DNA of 64,000 nucleotides, from contig NZ_LFVU01000024.1 in the NCBI RefSeq assembly GCF_001047375.1, positions 1 through 64,000 on the forward strand, given 5' to 3'. This DNA comes from Clostridium cylindrosporum DSM 605. Its GTDB lineage: Bacteria; Bacillota; Clostridia; Clostridiales; Caloramatoraceae. This document shows, one piece after another, positions 17,461-26,595 of the stretch. Position 1 is the first letter of the stretch; each line of letters begins with the position of its first letter. Both the position numbers and the translations under genes were made by a program. Under the pieces are notes generated by a model, which did no database searches, was not told where the DNA came from, and saw only the letters and a list, made by a program, of their open reading frames with translations.

Positions 17461-18993
17461 TTAACCTTTAATCATACTCTTAAGTTCTTTAACCGTAAGG
17501 GTTTTTGTTAATAATAGTGCTATAGCATAAACTCCTCCACCAAACACTATTGAAATAAGAGTCGCTAAAGAATTCTTACCTATTATTCCAAATATATAGG
17601 AATATGATGCCATAACCGAAACTGCCATTATAAGGCTACAAATAAGTGGCATTACAAAGCTTTCTGTTAGACGTGTATATACTCTAGTATATTTTATTAC
17701 AAGAATAAAATCTATTAAAGATATTACTATATAAGAAATCAATGTAGAAATTGCTGCAGCCTTTATATTAAGGTCTGGATTCGGTATTAACATTATTCCT
17801 ATAACCACTTTTATTATACATCCTATAATTATAGCAAAAAGTGGTGCAAATGTTTTTCCTATTCCATTAAGAATACTTGTAGATACCTGTGCTGCAATAA
17901 TAAATATACAAGCAATAGATAATATTTGCATTAAATCATATCCATCACTATTATTCATAAATACAAGTGATAGTATAGGCTTTGCAAGTGTAAAAAGACC
18001 AAGTGCACATGGAAGTGCAAAAATAAATGCCATCTTATATGCTATGTTTATATTTTTAGATAAACCAGCTTTAATCCCCCTTGCAAATGACTCTGATATT
18101 GCAGGAACTGTGCTTTGTGCAAGGGCAATTGAAAGTGTTAATGGCACATTAATTAAAACCTGTGCCTTTCCTGTTAACTGTCCATATAGAGAAGTGGCAA
18201 TCTCTCTTGAATACCCAGAATCCTTAAGAAGACTAGGTACCATAAATGAATCTATTAATGCCATAATAGAACCTATAGTCTGTGCCATTGATATAGGAAT
18301 TGCTATTTTTAATATCTCTATAAGAACTTTTGTGTATCCTGGAAGCTTTTCATTTGATGAAGCCTTCTTTTTAATTTTAGAGTACTTGTACATCATAAAT
18401 GTAAGTGCTACAAATGACCCTACACTAGCTCCAAATGATGCTCCTCCAGCTGCAAGTGGGATACCGTACTTAAATAATATGTAACAAAGAGAAACCCCTA
18501 CAACAACCCTTGTAAGCTGTTCTAGAATTTGTGATATACCTGGGTATGCCATATACTGTATACCTTGAAAATAGCCTCTGTAGGCAGACAATATACATGT
18601 TAAAAAGGGTGCAAAGCTTATCCCTATAAGAGAATAATATGCCTCTGGTGGCCAATCAAAAATTACAATTAACTGTTTTCCAAAAACAAGCATTACACAA
18701 GTTGATATAAATCCAAATAATGCAAGAAATCTAAAAGCTACCTTGAATATAAGATTAGCTTCTCCTATCTTTGATAATGCCATCCTTTCAGATATCATTT
18801 TAGATACAGCAATTGGTATTCCAGCCGCCATAGCAAGAAGAAATGAGTACAATGGATAGGTTAACTGATAAAGTCCTATTCCTTCCTCCCCAATCATATT
18901 GATTATAGGTATTCGAAAGAATAGTCCTAAAAACTTAGATATAAATCCTGCCGCTGCAAGTATAATGGTACCTTTTATTAAACTACTTCTCAT
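17461..18993 (-). CDS. Polysaccharide/lipid II flippase, SpoVB/MurJ-like
   Basis: A 510-residue membrane protein with about 14 hydrophobic segments of the MOP (MATE/PST/MVF) superfamily. The N-terminal IKGTIILAAAGFISKFLGLFFR and GLYQLTYPLYSFLLAMAAGIPIAVSK are typical of SpoVB and YabM. Such proteins move lipid-linked wall precursors; SpoVB is needed for spore cortex. I cannot decide between SpoVB and a vegetative paralogue, although spoVT next door favours a sporulation link. AGGGGG before the ATG of MRSSLIK sets the start, seven codons inside the open frame. Confidence 0.9.
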   Translation of the reverse strand: MRSSLIKGTIILAAAGFISKFLGLFFRIPIINMIGEEGIGLYQLTYPLYSFLLAMAAGIPIAVSKMISERMALSKIGEANLIFKVAFRFLALFGFISTCVMLVFGKQLIVIFDWPPEAYYSLIGISFAPFLTCILSAYRGYFQGIQYMAYPGISQILEQLTRVVVGVSLCYILFKYGIPLAAGGASFGASVGSFVALTFMMYKYSKIKKKASSNEKLPGYTKVLIEILKIAIPISMAQTIGSIMALIDSFMVPSLLKDSGYSREIATSLYGQLTGKAQVLINVPLTLSIALAQSTVPAISESFARGIKAGLSKNINIAYKMAFIFALPCALGLFTLAKPILSLVFMNNSDGYDLMQILSIACIFIIAAQVSTSILNGIGKTFAPLFAIIIGCIIKVVIGIMLIPNPDLNIKAAAISTLISYIVISLIDFILVIKYTRVYTRLTESFVMPLICSLIMAVSVMASYSYIFGIIGKNSLATLISIVFGGGVYAIALLLTKTLTVKELKSMIKG

Positions 18994-19057
18994 AGAAAAT
19001 CCCCCTAGTTTCATCTAATAAAGAATATTAAAACTAGAGGGTTTATATGCTAAAAAT

Positions 19058-19609
19058 TTATTCCATTTGACGCCCTATGAAAATAGCAGCTGCTTCAGCT
19101 AACTTCTTTTCAACGTCTGTAGGTACATTTCCTTCTTCCTTGGAGATTATAGCAATAGCTCCTATTGCATCTCCTTCAGAAATAATAGGAGATATAACTT
19201 CGAATGAATACTCTGATCCATCATCTTCTTCTACAGTTAGTGGATAAGGCTTAGATGTTTCCTTAGATAGAAGTATAGTCTTTCTTTCTGTTAGAATCTT
19301 CTCAACATCTTCACTTATTCTTCTATCAATATATTCCTTCTTAGAAAGCCCTGCAACTGAGATAATAACATCTCTGTCGCAAATTAAAACTCCATAACCA
19401 GATGACTGATTTAGAGCCTCTGCGTAGTCCTTAGCAAACTCCGTAAGCTCACCTATAGGAGAATATTTCTTAAGAATAACTCCACCATCTCTATCTGTAA
19501 ATATTTCTAAAGGATCTCCTTCTCTAATTCTTAGAGTTCTTCTAATTTCTTTTGGTATAACAACTCTTCCTAAGTCGTCAATTCTTCTTACTATTCCAGT
19601 TGCCTTCAA
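19058..19609 (-). CDS. spoVT: Stage V sporulation protein T
   Basis: Forespore transcription regulator that adjusts sigma-G genes. The 183-residue protein has an N-terminal AbrB-type swapped-hairpin DNA-binding domain (residues 1-50, RRIDDLGRVVIPKEIRRTLRI) and a C-terminal GAF-like domain (about 60-180) with ICDRDVIISVAGLSKKEYIDRRIS. The start codon is TTG, with AGGAGGG eight bases before. No clear sigma-G promoter could be read in the AT-rich 199 bases upstream (19610-19808). Confidence 0.95.
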   Translation of the reverse strand: MKATGIVRRIDDLGRVVIPKEIRRTLRIREGDPLEIFTDRDGGVILKKYSPIGELTEFAKDYAEALNQSSGYGVLICDRDVIISVAGLSKKEYIDRRISEDVEKILTERKTILLSKETSKPYPLTVEEDDGSEYSFEVISPIISEGDAIGAIAIISKEEGNVPTDVEKKLAEAAAIFIGRQME

Positions 19610-19808
19610 AATAATCCCTCCTAAAAGCTTAAAAATTACATATGTATAACTTCTATACTATTAATTTCCCTAATTTTTTAAAAAATATACCCAAAAATAG
19701 TTAATACAAGTTAAAATTTTAAAAAATATTATCTTTTTGTTAATAAACAATTAATTGAGTGTAGTTAATAAGTAATGGTTAATAAGGCAAAAGTATAAAA
19801 AATAACTT

Positions 19809-19985
19809 CTACAAATGTCCTGAATCTTTCATAAGGGTAAAACTACAAACCTTACAATCTGAAGAACCTGATGCACCTGAAGTTTTATACTTACAATGAA
19901 CACATCCTGAGGGCATATTTCTATAATTACTTCTCATAATTGCCCTTGCATCGTTAATATTTTCATATGAACGTCCTCTTACCAC
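19809..19985 (-). CDS. Small zinc-ribbon protein, 58 residues, unknown function
   Basis: Short gene with a GTG start and an excellent AGGAGG site eight bases upstream. The product begins MVRGRSYENINDARAIMRSN and carries CVHC (28-31) and CKVC (44-47), a CxxC-x12-CxxC pattern typical of a single zinc ribbon. It lies alone between spoVT and argF, on the same strand as both. No promoter or terminator stands out. I do not recognise the family. Small treble-clef or ribbon proteins are often regulators or adaptors, but nothing here shows which. Confidence 0.75.
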   Translation of the reverse strand: MVRGRSYENINDARAIMRSNYRNMPSGCVHCKYKTSGASGSSDCKVCSFTLMKDSGHL

Positions 19986-20106
19986 GACTCTCTCCTCCTA
20001 ACACTTTTAGTTAGTATTTATATATTTTGGGAAGATTATTCATAAATTATTAAAATATAAATTATTTACTGATGTAGGCATGTAGCTAAGCACCACACAT
20101 TCATAT

Positions 20107-20142
20107 AAAAAAGGCACAAGTTAAATATAACTCATGCCTTTT
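20107..20142 (-). terminator. Terminator of argF
   Basis: Eleven-plus-bp stem with two G-U pairs (GGCATGAGTTA with TAACTTGTGCC), followed on the minus strand by TTTTTTATA. Confidence 0.85.
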
Positions 20143-20150
20143 AAAAAATT

Positions 20151-21140
20151 CTATAACGTTGCAACAAGTATTGATTTAATACTATGCATTCTATTTTCAG
20201 CTTCATCGAAAACTATAGAGTATTTACTTCTAAATACTTCATCAGTAACTTCTCTTACATCAAGTCCATGGTTTTCCTTAGCATCCTTTGCAAACTTTGT
20301 TTCAAAGTCGTGATATGCAGGTAAACAATGCATAAACTTTACATCTTCATTTTCTGTCTTTTTAATCATGTTCATGTCAACTCTGTATCCTTCAAGAAGT
20401 TTAACTCTTTCTTCTAGTTGGTCTTCTTCTCCCATTGATACCCATACATCTGTATATATAACATCTGCACCTTTAACATCATCAATGTTATCTGTTATTG
20501 TTATACTTCCGCCGCTTTCAGCACATAATTCATTTAGTGAGTTTACTATATTCATATCTGGCCAAAGTTCCTTTGGTCCAAGAGCTACAAAGTCAACACC
20601 CATTTTAACTGAACCATACATAAGTGCATAGCTCATATTATTTCTAATATCACCTACAAAAACAAGCTTAACCTTATTTAACTTCTTATCAATGTGCTCC
20701 TCGATTGTCATAAAGTCAGCTAGAATTTGTGTTGGGTGATCTATATCCGTAAGTCCATTATATACAGGTACTCCTGAAAACTTCGCTAAAGCCTCAACAG
20801 TTTCCTGTGAATATCCTCTATATTCTATTCCATCATAAAGTCTTCCAAGAACCTTTGCACTATCTTCAATTGATTCCTTCTTACCAACTTGAGAGCTATT
20901 AGGATCTAAAAAGGTTACATGTGCTCCCTCATCAATAGCTGCAACTTCAAATGAACATCTTGTTCTCGTTGAAGTCTTTTCAAATAATAATACTATATTC
21001 TTACCCCTTAGGTTTTCTCCACGAACTCCTGATCTTTTCTTAGCCTTTAAATCATGAGCTAAATCAAGCATATATCTTATTTCTTCCTTAGTAAAATCCA
21101 TTAAAGTTAAAAAACTTCTTCCCTTTAAATTAACTGGCAT
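20151..21140 (-). CDS. argF: Ornithine carbamoyltransferase
   Basis: Joins ornithine and carbamoyl phosphate to citrulline. The 329-residue protein has the carbamoyl-phosphate motif STRTRCSFE (about 56-64), [11 protein letters not shown] (about 135) and HCLPAYH (about 268), all features of catalytic OTCases. It stands alone, with no arc or other arg genes in the window. From sequence alone it could serve arginine synthesis or run backwards in the deiminase pathway. Its promoter is back to back with that of the small membrane protein gene, and TGAATAT repeats downstream of the start site may be an ArgR operator. Confidence 0.95.
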   Translation of the reverse strand: MPVNLKGRSFLTLMDFTKEEIRYMLDLAHDLKAKKRSGVRGENLRGKNIVLLFEKTSTRTRCSFEVAAIDEGAHVTFLDPNSSQVGKKESIEDSAKVLGRLYDGIEYRGYSQETVEALAKFSGVPVYNGLTDIDHPTQILADFMTIEEHIDKKLNKVKLVFVGDIRNNMSYALMYGSVKMGVDFVALGPKELWPDMNIVNSLNELCAESGGSITITDNIDDVKGADVIYTDVWVSMGEEDQLEERVKLLEGYRVDMNMIKKTENEDVKFMHCLPAYHDFETKFAKDAKENHGLDVREVTDEVFRSKYSIVFDEAENRMHSIKSILVATL

Positions 21141-21190
21141 AAACCCTCATTCCCTTCTAAATCCAATTCTATTTATATTAAAATGTCCTT

Positions 21191-21211
21191 ATATTCAAGC
21201 AAATATTCATA
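21191..21211 (-). promoter_or_regulatory. Possible ArgR operator in argF leader
   Basis: On the minus strand TATGAATATTTGC is followed by TTGAATAT: two TGAATAT half-sites in tandem 13 bases apart. They resemble ArgR/AhrC box halves (TGAATA) and lie just past the predicted argF start site. The canonical inverted arrangement is not present, so this is tentative. Confidence 0.3.
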
Positions 21212-21229
21212 TACTATGTATATTTATTT

Positions 21230-21258
21230 ATTATATGCGTATATTTATAATTTTGCAA
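21230..21258 (-). promoter_or_regulatory. Promoter of argF
   Basis: Minus strand: TTGCAA (21258-21253), a 17-base spacer and perfect TATAAT (21235-21230). Predicted leader is about 80 bases. Confidence 0.75.
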
Positions 21259-21269
21259 CCTTATTTTTA

Positions 21270-21298
21270 TTGAAATAGCTAATACATTTTGTTATAAT
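21270..21298 (+). promoter_or_regulatory. Promoter of the small membrane protein gene
   Basis: TTGAAA (21270-21275), a 17-base spacer and perfect TATAAT (21293-21298). The -35 lies only 11 bases from that of the divergent argF promoter. Confidence 0.82.
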
Positions 21299-21324
21299 GT
21301 GGAAAATGAAAAGTGAGGATATTT

Positions 21325-21573
21325 ATGAAAGTAAATAAATTATTAAGAAATATTTTCTTAGTTTTGCAATTAGTTAATTTTTCACTATTTTTACTTGGAT
21401 TAATTACTGGGAAAGTAACTATAGCTACACTATTTCTTATTAACGGACTATATCTTTTTGCACTTTCTATAGATCTATTTAAATCAAATAAGATTTCTGA
21501 AGGATTACTTAATATTGCTTGTGGTATTTTTTCTATTATATTTTCCTTCATGAAAATATTTTATTTCGACTGA
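21325..21573 (+). CDS. Small membrane protein, unknown function
   Basis: An 82-residue protein, almost entirely three hydrophobic segments (about 9-27, 31-50 and 60-80) separated by short polar turns (ITGKV, FKSNKISEG). It has a strong promoter 27 bases upstream and GTGAGG seven bases before the ATG, so it is very probably expressed. I recognise no family. It stands alone, divergent from argF, with the palindromic element at 21695 downstream. Confidence 0.7.
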   Translation: MKVNKLLRNIFLVLQLVNFSLFLLGLITGKVTIATLFLINGLYLFALSIDLFKSNKISEGLLNIACGIFSIIFSFMKIFYFD

Positions 21574-21694
21574 TTCTAAAAATTACCACACTCACTTCTT
21601 ACAATCTATTCCATTCATATATACACAATTATAATAAACTAAAAACTCTCCTTCTTCCAGTATACTTTCTTTATCTAGTAATAGCCTCTTTGCC

Positions 21695-21886
21695 AGTAGT
21701 AGAGCATTTAGCTAAAACAATAGAATCAAAAACTAGAGATTCTTATCTGCTAAAATTGGGCTCCCCTTAGAGATAAGTCGTGAAGCGCAGCGATTTTTCC
21801 AGACTTAGCTGTTAGGGTAGTCCAATTTACGTAGATTAGAATCTCTGTTTGAAGATTTCGTCGTTTTAGTTAAATTCTCTACTACT
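21695..21886. repeat. Palindromic structured element, copy 1 (192 bp)
   Basis: Long imperfect inverted repeat filling most of the 387-base gap between two converging genes. The ends are AGTAGTAGAG and CTCTACTACT (10 bp perfect). Inner arms then pair in blocks: ATTTA, CTAAAAC, AGAGATTCTNATCT, AAATTGG, and near the tip AAGTC with GACTT. The tip holds GAAGCGCAGCG. It shares ends, length and offset-conserved motifs with the element at 43495-43687. No ORF, transposase or target duplication is visible. It could be a structured RNA or a non-autonomous palindromic element. Confidence 0.75.
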
Positions 21887-21904
21887 GCAACACACCAAAC
21901 CCAC

Positions 21905-21941
21905 ATAAAAAAGGTCACCTACAATTATGTAAGTAACCTTT
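21905..21941 (-). terminator. Terminator of prsA
   Basis: Thirteen-bp stem with G-U pairs (21911-21923 with 21928-21940; AAGGTTACTTACA / TGTAGGTGACCTT) followed by TTTTTTATG on the minus strand. Confidence 0.88.
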
Positions 21942-21960
21942 TATCTTAATAACTATTTAA

Positions 21961-23022
21961 TTATAAATTTTCTGGGTATGTTTTAACCTTAGCTGGTTTT
22001 TCCCAAGAAGCTGTTTCTGTTTGAACAACTGTCATTTGCTTAGTTTGAAGAAGTGTTTGTTCAATCTCTTCCTTTACTTTATCAAATGGTTTCTTAGGGT
22101 ATTCTTCTTTCTTATGAAGCTTTATAATATAATATCCGTATTGACCCTTAACAGGTGCACTTATTTGTTCTGGCTTTAATTTTAATGCAGCCTCAAGGAA
22201 TGCTGGGTCTAGATTTGAATATTCAAGTCCTTCTTTATATTCTCCACCCTTATCCTTTGATCCTGGATCAGTTGAATATTTTTTCGCAAGATCTGCCATG
22301 TTTCCACCGGCATCTAGCTGCTTTTTAATCTTATCTGCATCTTCTTTCTTCTCTACTAGTATATGGGCAAAGTAAATTTTATTAGGCTTTTCTGTGTATT
22401 TATATGGGTTCTTGTCGTACTCATCCTTAGCTTCTTTATCAGTTACCTTGGCTGTTTTTGCAATTGCTTCTTGAAGCTTTTGTTGTGTTAATTGAATCTT
22501 AAGACTATCTTTTACAAATGATTCATATTCTTTATATGTAAGTCCTGTTTCTTCAAGTACCTTAGCTTCAAATTTTTCCTTTGAACCATACTGCTTGATA
22601 CCATTATCAACCATAGCCTTAAGTTCTTTGTTTATTTCATCGCTTTTTACTTCTATTTTCTTTTTCTTAGCATTATAGAAGTAAATCTTTTCTTGAGTTA
22701 GATCCTTTAGATATTGATCTTTTTGAGTCTTTATAAAATTTGCTTTATCTGCTGGAAGTCTATTTTGGTCAGCTGTATCTACTTTCTTACCTTCTTTTTT
22801 AAGCTTTGCATCTGAATCTGCTTGCTTCTTATATTGGTGCTCAATATTCTTTAATATAGGAGCGAATCTTTTATCAAACTCACCCTTTGTTATATCTTCT
22901 CCATAAACAGTTGCAACTGCACTTTTATTTTTACCCTGCTCTGTTTTAGTTAATTGTGCACATCCTGTAAAAGCAAACATAGCTGCTACTACAAGGCCCA
23001 CTGCTACCTTAAGTTTTTTCAT
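21961..23022 (-). CDS. prsA: Foldase lipoprotein PrsA (peptidyl-prolyl isomerase)
   Basis: Helps exported proteins fold at the outer face of the membrane. The 353-residue protein has a lipoprotein signal (MKKLKVAVGLVVAAMFAFTG, then Cys21), a long helical SurA-like N domain rich in Lys and Glu, and a parvulin PPIC domain (about 215-315) with YFAHILVEKKEDA and KGQYGYYIIKLHK. The gene lies 47 bases behind mfd, so it may be read from that operon as well as alone. Clostridia can carry several PrsA paralogues. Confidence 0.93.
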   Translation of the reverse strand: MKKLKVAVGLVVAAMFAFTGCAQLTKTEQGKNKSAVATVYGEDITKGEFDKRFAPILKNIEHQYKKQADSDAKLKKEGKKVDTADQNRLPADKANFIKTQKDQYLKDLTQEKIYFYNAKKKKIEVKSDEINKELKAMVDNGIKQYGSKEKFEAKVLEETGLTYKEYESFVKDSLKIQLTQQKLQEAIAKTAKVTDKEAKDEYDKNPYKYTEKPNKIYFAHILVEKKEDADKIKKQLDAGGNMADLAKKYSTDPGSKDKGGEYKEGLEYSNLDPAFLEAALKLKPEQISAPVKGQYGYYIIKLHKKEEYPKKPFDKVKEEIEQTLLQTKQMTVVQTETASWEKPAKVKTYPENL

Positions 23023-23069
23023 TTAATACCCTCTCTTTCTTTTTTTCCATAACCAGTTTAAAAACTTTA

Positions 23070-26000
23070 TTATGAAGTTTTTGAAGCCTCATATATATCA
23101 TAAAGCTTTTGAAGAACTTCTCTAATACTAATTATAATGCCTTTTTCTGAAACCTCCCTAAATTTAAGTGCTAGTATCGGTTTCTTTATATCCGGATAAG
23201 AGGCTATTACTTCTATTTCACTAGTTAACTTTCTTATAGCCTCAGGCATAATATACTCTCCCTGTGTGAAGTTGATGTGTACTTCTTTGCCTACTTTTTT
23301 AATTAAACTAACTCCAATTGACTTTGCTATAACCTTTAAATAAGCTATGTCTATTAAGTTTTCAGCTGACTTTGGAATATCTCCAAATCTATCTATAAGC
23401 TCATCTTGAACTTCCATCTTATCCTCTTCACTTGATATAGATGCTATCTTTTTATAAATTTCAATTTTAAGTACTTCATTATCAATATAGCTATCTGGTA
23501 TATAAGCATTTACAGGAATCTCAACTGATGTTTCTACAAATTCACGGCTTTCTTCTCCCTTAAGATTAGTTACCTCATCCCTTAGCATCTTACAATATAG
23601 ATCATAACCAACTGAAGCCATATGTCCATGCTGTTGTGTTCCAAGTAAGTTTCCTGCTCCTCTTATTTCAAGATCTCTCATTGCTATTTTAAACCCTGAG
23701 CCAAATTCTGTAAACTCCTTAATTGCCTTTAATCTCTTCTCTGAATCTTCAGTTAGAACTTTGTCCTTTCTATATGTTAGATATGCATAGGCAAGTTTAC
23801 TACTTCTTCCAACTCTCCCACGTAATTGATATAACTGGGATAGACCCATTCTATCTGCATCATATACAATAAGAGTGTTTGCATTTTGTATATCCATACC
23901 TGTTTCTATTATAGTTGTACATAAAAGTATATCTGAATTACCTGCCATAAAGGAAAGTATAACATCTTCAAGCTCTTTTTCAGACATCTTTCCATGAGCC
24001 ATGCTTATTTCAGCATCTGGAAGTATTCCCTTTAGATAGCTATACATCTCTTGCATTGTTTCTACTCTATTATAAACAAAATACACCTGTCCACCTCTAG
24101 ATATTTCCCTACTTATAGCATCCGCTATTATATGGTCATTATATTCAAGTACATAGGTTTGAACAGGATATCTCTCCTCAGGGGGAGTTTCTATAACACT
24201 CATATCCCTGGCACCAATAAATGACATATGAAGGGTTCTAGGAATTGGAGTTGCTGTTAATGTCAGTACATCTACATTTTTCTTAAGTGCCTTAATCTTT
24301 TCCTTATGACTTACACCAAATCTTTGCTCCTCATCTATTATAAGTAGTCCAAGGTCCTTATACTTTATATCCTTTTGAAGTAATCTATGTGTACCTATAA
24401 CTATATCAACATTTCCCTCATTAATATTTTTCTTAGTTTCTTTTTGTTGAGTAGTAGTTCTAAATCTACTTATCATGTCTATATTAACAGGGAAATCCTT
24501 AAATCTTTCCTTAAAGTTATTATAATGCTGTTCTGCAAGGATTGTTGTTGGCACTAAAAAAGCCACCTGCTTTTGATCCATAACCGCTTTAAATGCAGCT
24601 CTCATAGCAACTTCTGTTTTACCGTATCCAACGTCACCACACAGAAGCCTATCCATAGGCAGGTCTGATTCCATATCCTTTTTAATTTCTTCTATCGCAG
24701 TTAATTGATCAGGAGTTTCATCATATGGAAAATCCTCTTCAAACTCCCCTTGCCATGCTGTATCCTCAGAGAAAGCATATCCTTTAACTGTACTTCTCTC
24801 TGCATATAGCTTTAGAAGCTCATCTGCCATTTCCTTTAATGATTCTCTAACCTTACCCTTTGTTTTTGCCCACTCAGATCCACCAAGCTTATTCATCTTA
24901 GGTATCTTTTCTTCTGAACCTATATATTTTTGGACCATATCAAGCTGGTCAACAGGAACATAAAGGGTGTCTCCCCCCTTATAGCTAAGAACAAGAAAAT
25001 CTCTTTTAATCCCTTCAACTTTAAGTTCGTTTATTCCTTCAAACTTACCTATTCCATGATTAATATGTACAACAAAGTCTCCTACTTTAAGATCTGTAAA
25101 ACTTTGTATCTTACCTTCTTTTTTCGTGAACTTTCTCTTTGGTTTTGTGTCCTTATAAACTTCTTTATCTGAAATAATCAGAAACTTCCCTGATGGAAAA
25201 TCCATCCCTTTTCTAAGGGACCCTGATGTTATAGTCACAACACCTTCATCAATAGAATTTACAAATTCACTATAAACCGCTTTTATTTCTTCTGAAACCA
25301 GAGCATCCCTAAGTCTTTTCCCTCTACTTTCGCTACCTGAAAAAATTATTATCCTATAACTTCTCTTAAGTTTCTCCCTAATTTCAGATAGTATGTACTC
25401 AATACCACCTACTGAATTTAATGAAATTCCATTAAATTGAACACTATTTACTACTTCAAATTCTTCAATTGTTCTTGGGAGCATATTAAATGGTACAAAT
25501 TTGCTTTGTTTAATACTATCTAAAATTTCTTCCTTTGAGTAAATATACTCTCCTTGAAGTGGAAGAACCTCCCCTTTTTCAAGGAGTGATTTGAAACTTT
25601 CACTAAATTCATAATATACACTATCTATTTTTTGAATTATCTTAGTTACTTCATCTAAAATAATAACTTTATTATCAAAGTAATCTAAAAAGCTTTCTGT
25701 AGTATCATAAAAATAAGGAATATAGCTATCCATTCCCTCAAAACTTCTAAGGTTACTAAGTCTTTCTAGATTAGATTTTATTCTACTTTTTATATTATTT
25801 ACGTTTTCCTTACCCTTTAGAGACTTAGTTCTTTTTTCAAGATCATTTAAAACAATATTATTAGCTCTATCTATGTCCTCACTAGTAAGTATTATTTCCT
25901 TTGCTGGGTGAATTGTTATAGCATCTATAGGTTCTATACTTCTTTGAGTTATAGAGTCAAAACTTCTAATGGTATCTACTTCATCACCAAAAAACTCCAC

Positions 26001-26573
26001 TCTAACAGGGAAAGAAGAGTTCACAGGATAAAGATCTATAATCCCACCTCGTTTTGCAAACTGCCCCTTTCCTTCTACAGACTCTACCCTTTCATATCCT
26101 AAATTTAAAAGACTCGCCATAATAGATAATATATCTATTTCCCGAGACTTTTCTATAGTAAAGGAATACTTTGTGTGTAGTTCACTTGGAGGCATTTTAT
26201 AAAATATAGTTTCAACAGAGGCTACAACTACTATATTTTCTTTTTCAAGTACTCGTCTTATAACCTCTAGTCTTTCACACTTTATGTCAAAGGATGATAC
26301 ATCTATATTAAACACCATTTCCTTTGAAGGCATATAGTAACAATTATCTATTAAGGCTCTTAAATCGTTGTATATCTTTTTTGCTTCCATGTCATTATGG
26401 GTTAGCAGTAACACTTGTCCTCCTGTATCCTTAAAAATACCACATGTTATAAGTGCCCTTTGAGACTCTGAAAGTCCATGTACCATACATGGCTCTCCAC
26501 TAGCTATGCTTTTCTTTAAGGTATTATACTCATTCATTCCTTCTAATATAGTAGGAACTATGTTTAGTCTCAA
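23070..26573 (-). CDS. mfd: Transcription-repair coupling factor
   Basis: Removes RNA polymerase stalled at DNA lesions and recruits UvrA. The 1167-residue protein has the full domain set: a UvrB-like N-terminal region, the RNA polymerase-interacting domain (LKVGDFVVHINHGIGKFEGI, about 490-560), the RecG-like motor with Walker A GDVGYGKTEVAMRAAF, the Walker B variant LLIIDEEQRFGV and TATPIPRTLHMS, plus the C-terminal TRCF domain. Start: TTG with AAAGGAGG eight bases before it; the frame runs 15 codons further but encodes that site. It lies 22 bases behind pth, the conserved Firmicute order. Confidence 0.96.
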   Translation of the reverse strand: MRLNIVPTILEGMNEYNTLKKSIASGEPCMVHGLSESQRALITCGIFKDTGGQVLLLTHNDMEAKKIYNDLRALIDNCYYMPSKEMVFNIDVSSFDIKCERLEVIRRVLEKENIVVVASVETIFYKMPPSELHTKYSFTIEKSREIDILSIMASLLNLGYERVESVEGKGQFAKRGGIIDLYPVNSSFPVRVEFFGDEVDTIRSFDSITQRSIEPIDAITIHPAKEIILTSEDIDRANNIVLNDLEKRTKSLKGKENVNNIKSRIKSNLERLSNLRSFEGMDSYIPYFYDTTESFLDYFDNKVIILDEVTKIIQKIDSVYYEFSESFKSLLEKGEVLPLQGEYIYSKEEILDSIKQSKFVPFNMLPRTIEEFEVVNSVQFNGISLNSVGGIEYILSEIREKLKRSYRIIIFSGSESRGKRLRDALVSEEIKAVYSEFVNSIDEGVVTITSGSLRKGMDFPSGKFLIISDKEVYKDTKPKRKFTKKEGKIQSFTDLKVGDFVVHINHGIGKFEGINELKVEGIKRDFLVLSYKGGDTLYVPVDQLDMVQKYIGSEEKIPKMNKLGGSEWAKTKGKVRESLKEMADELLKLYAERSTVKGYAFSEDTAWQGEFEEDFPYDETPDQLTAIEEIKKDMESDLPMDRLLCGDVGYGKTEVAMRAAFKAVMDQKQVAFLVPTTILAEQHYNNFKERFKDFPVNIDMISRFRTTTQQKETKKNINEGNVDIVIGTHRLLQKDIKYKDLGLLIIDEEQRFGVSHKEKIKALKKNVDVLTLTATPIPRTLHMSFIGARDMSVIETPPEERYPVQTYVLEYNDHIIADAISREISRGGQVYFVYNRVETMQEMYSYLKGILPDAEISMAHGKMSEKELEDVILSFMAGNSDILLCTTIIETGMDIQNANTLIVYDADRMGLSQLYQLRGRVGRSSKLAYAYLTYRKDKVLTEDSEKRLKAIKEFTEFGSGFKIAMRDLEIRGAGNLLGTQQHGHMASVGYDLYCKMLRDEVTNLKGEESREFVETSVEIPVNAYIPDSYIDNEVLKIEIYKKIASISSEEDKMEVQDELIDRFGDIPKSAENLIDIAYLKVIAKSIGVSLIKKVGKEVHINFTQGEYIMPEAIRKLTSEIEVIASYPDIKKPILALKFREVSEKGIIISIREVLQKLYDIYEASKTS

Positions 26574-26595
26574 AAATGCCACCTCCTTTAATGTT

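Noticed and set aside
19610-19808. Sigma-G promoter for spoVT
   Set aside because: CATATGTA lies at a plausible place, but it does not match the -10 consensus well and no matching -35 is present.
21279-21551. Minus-strand 90-codon frame opposite the small membrane protein
   Set aside because: The plus-strand gene has a consensus promoter and ribosome-binding site; the minus frame has neither.
21690-21890. Target-site duplication flanking the palindromic elements
   Set aside because: Only TGC(A/C) next to the ends is shared, and this can be read as part of the inverted repeat. No convincing direct duplication of host sequence was found, so insertion by transposition is not shown.
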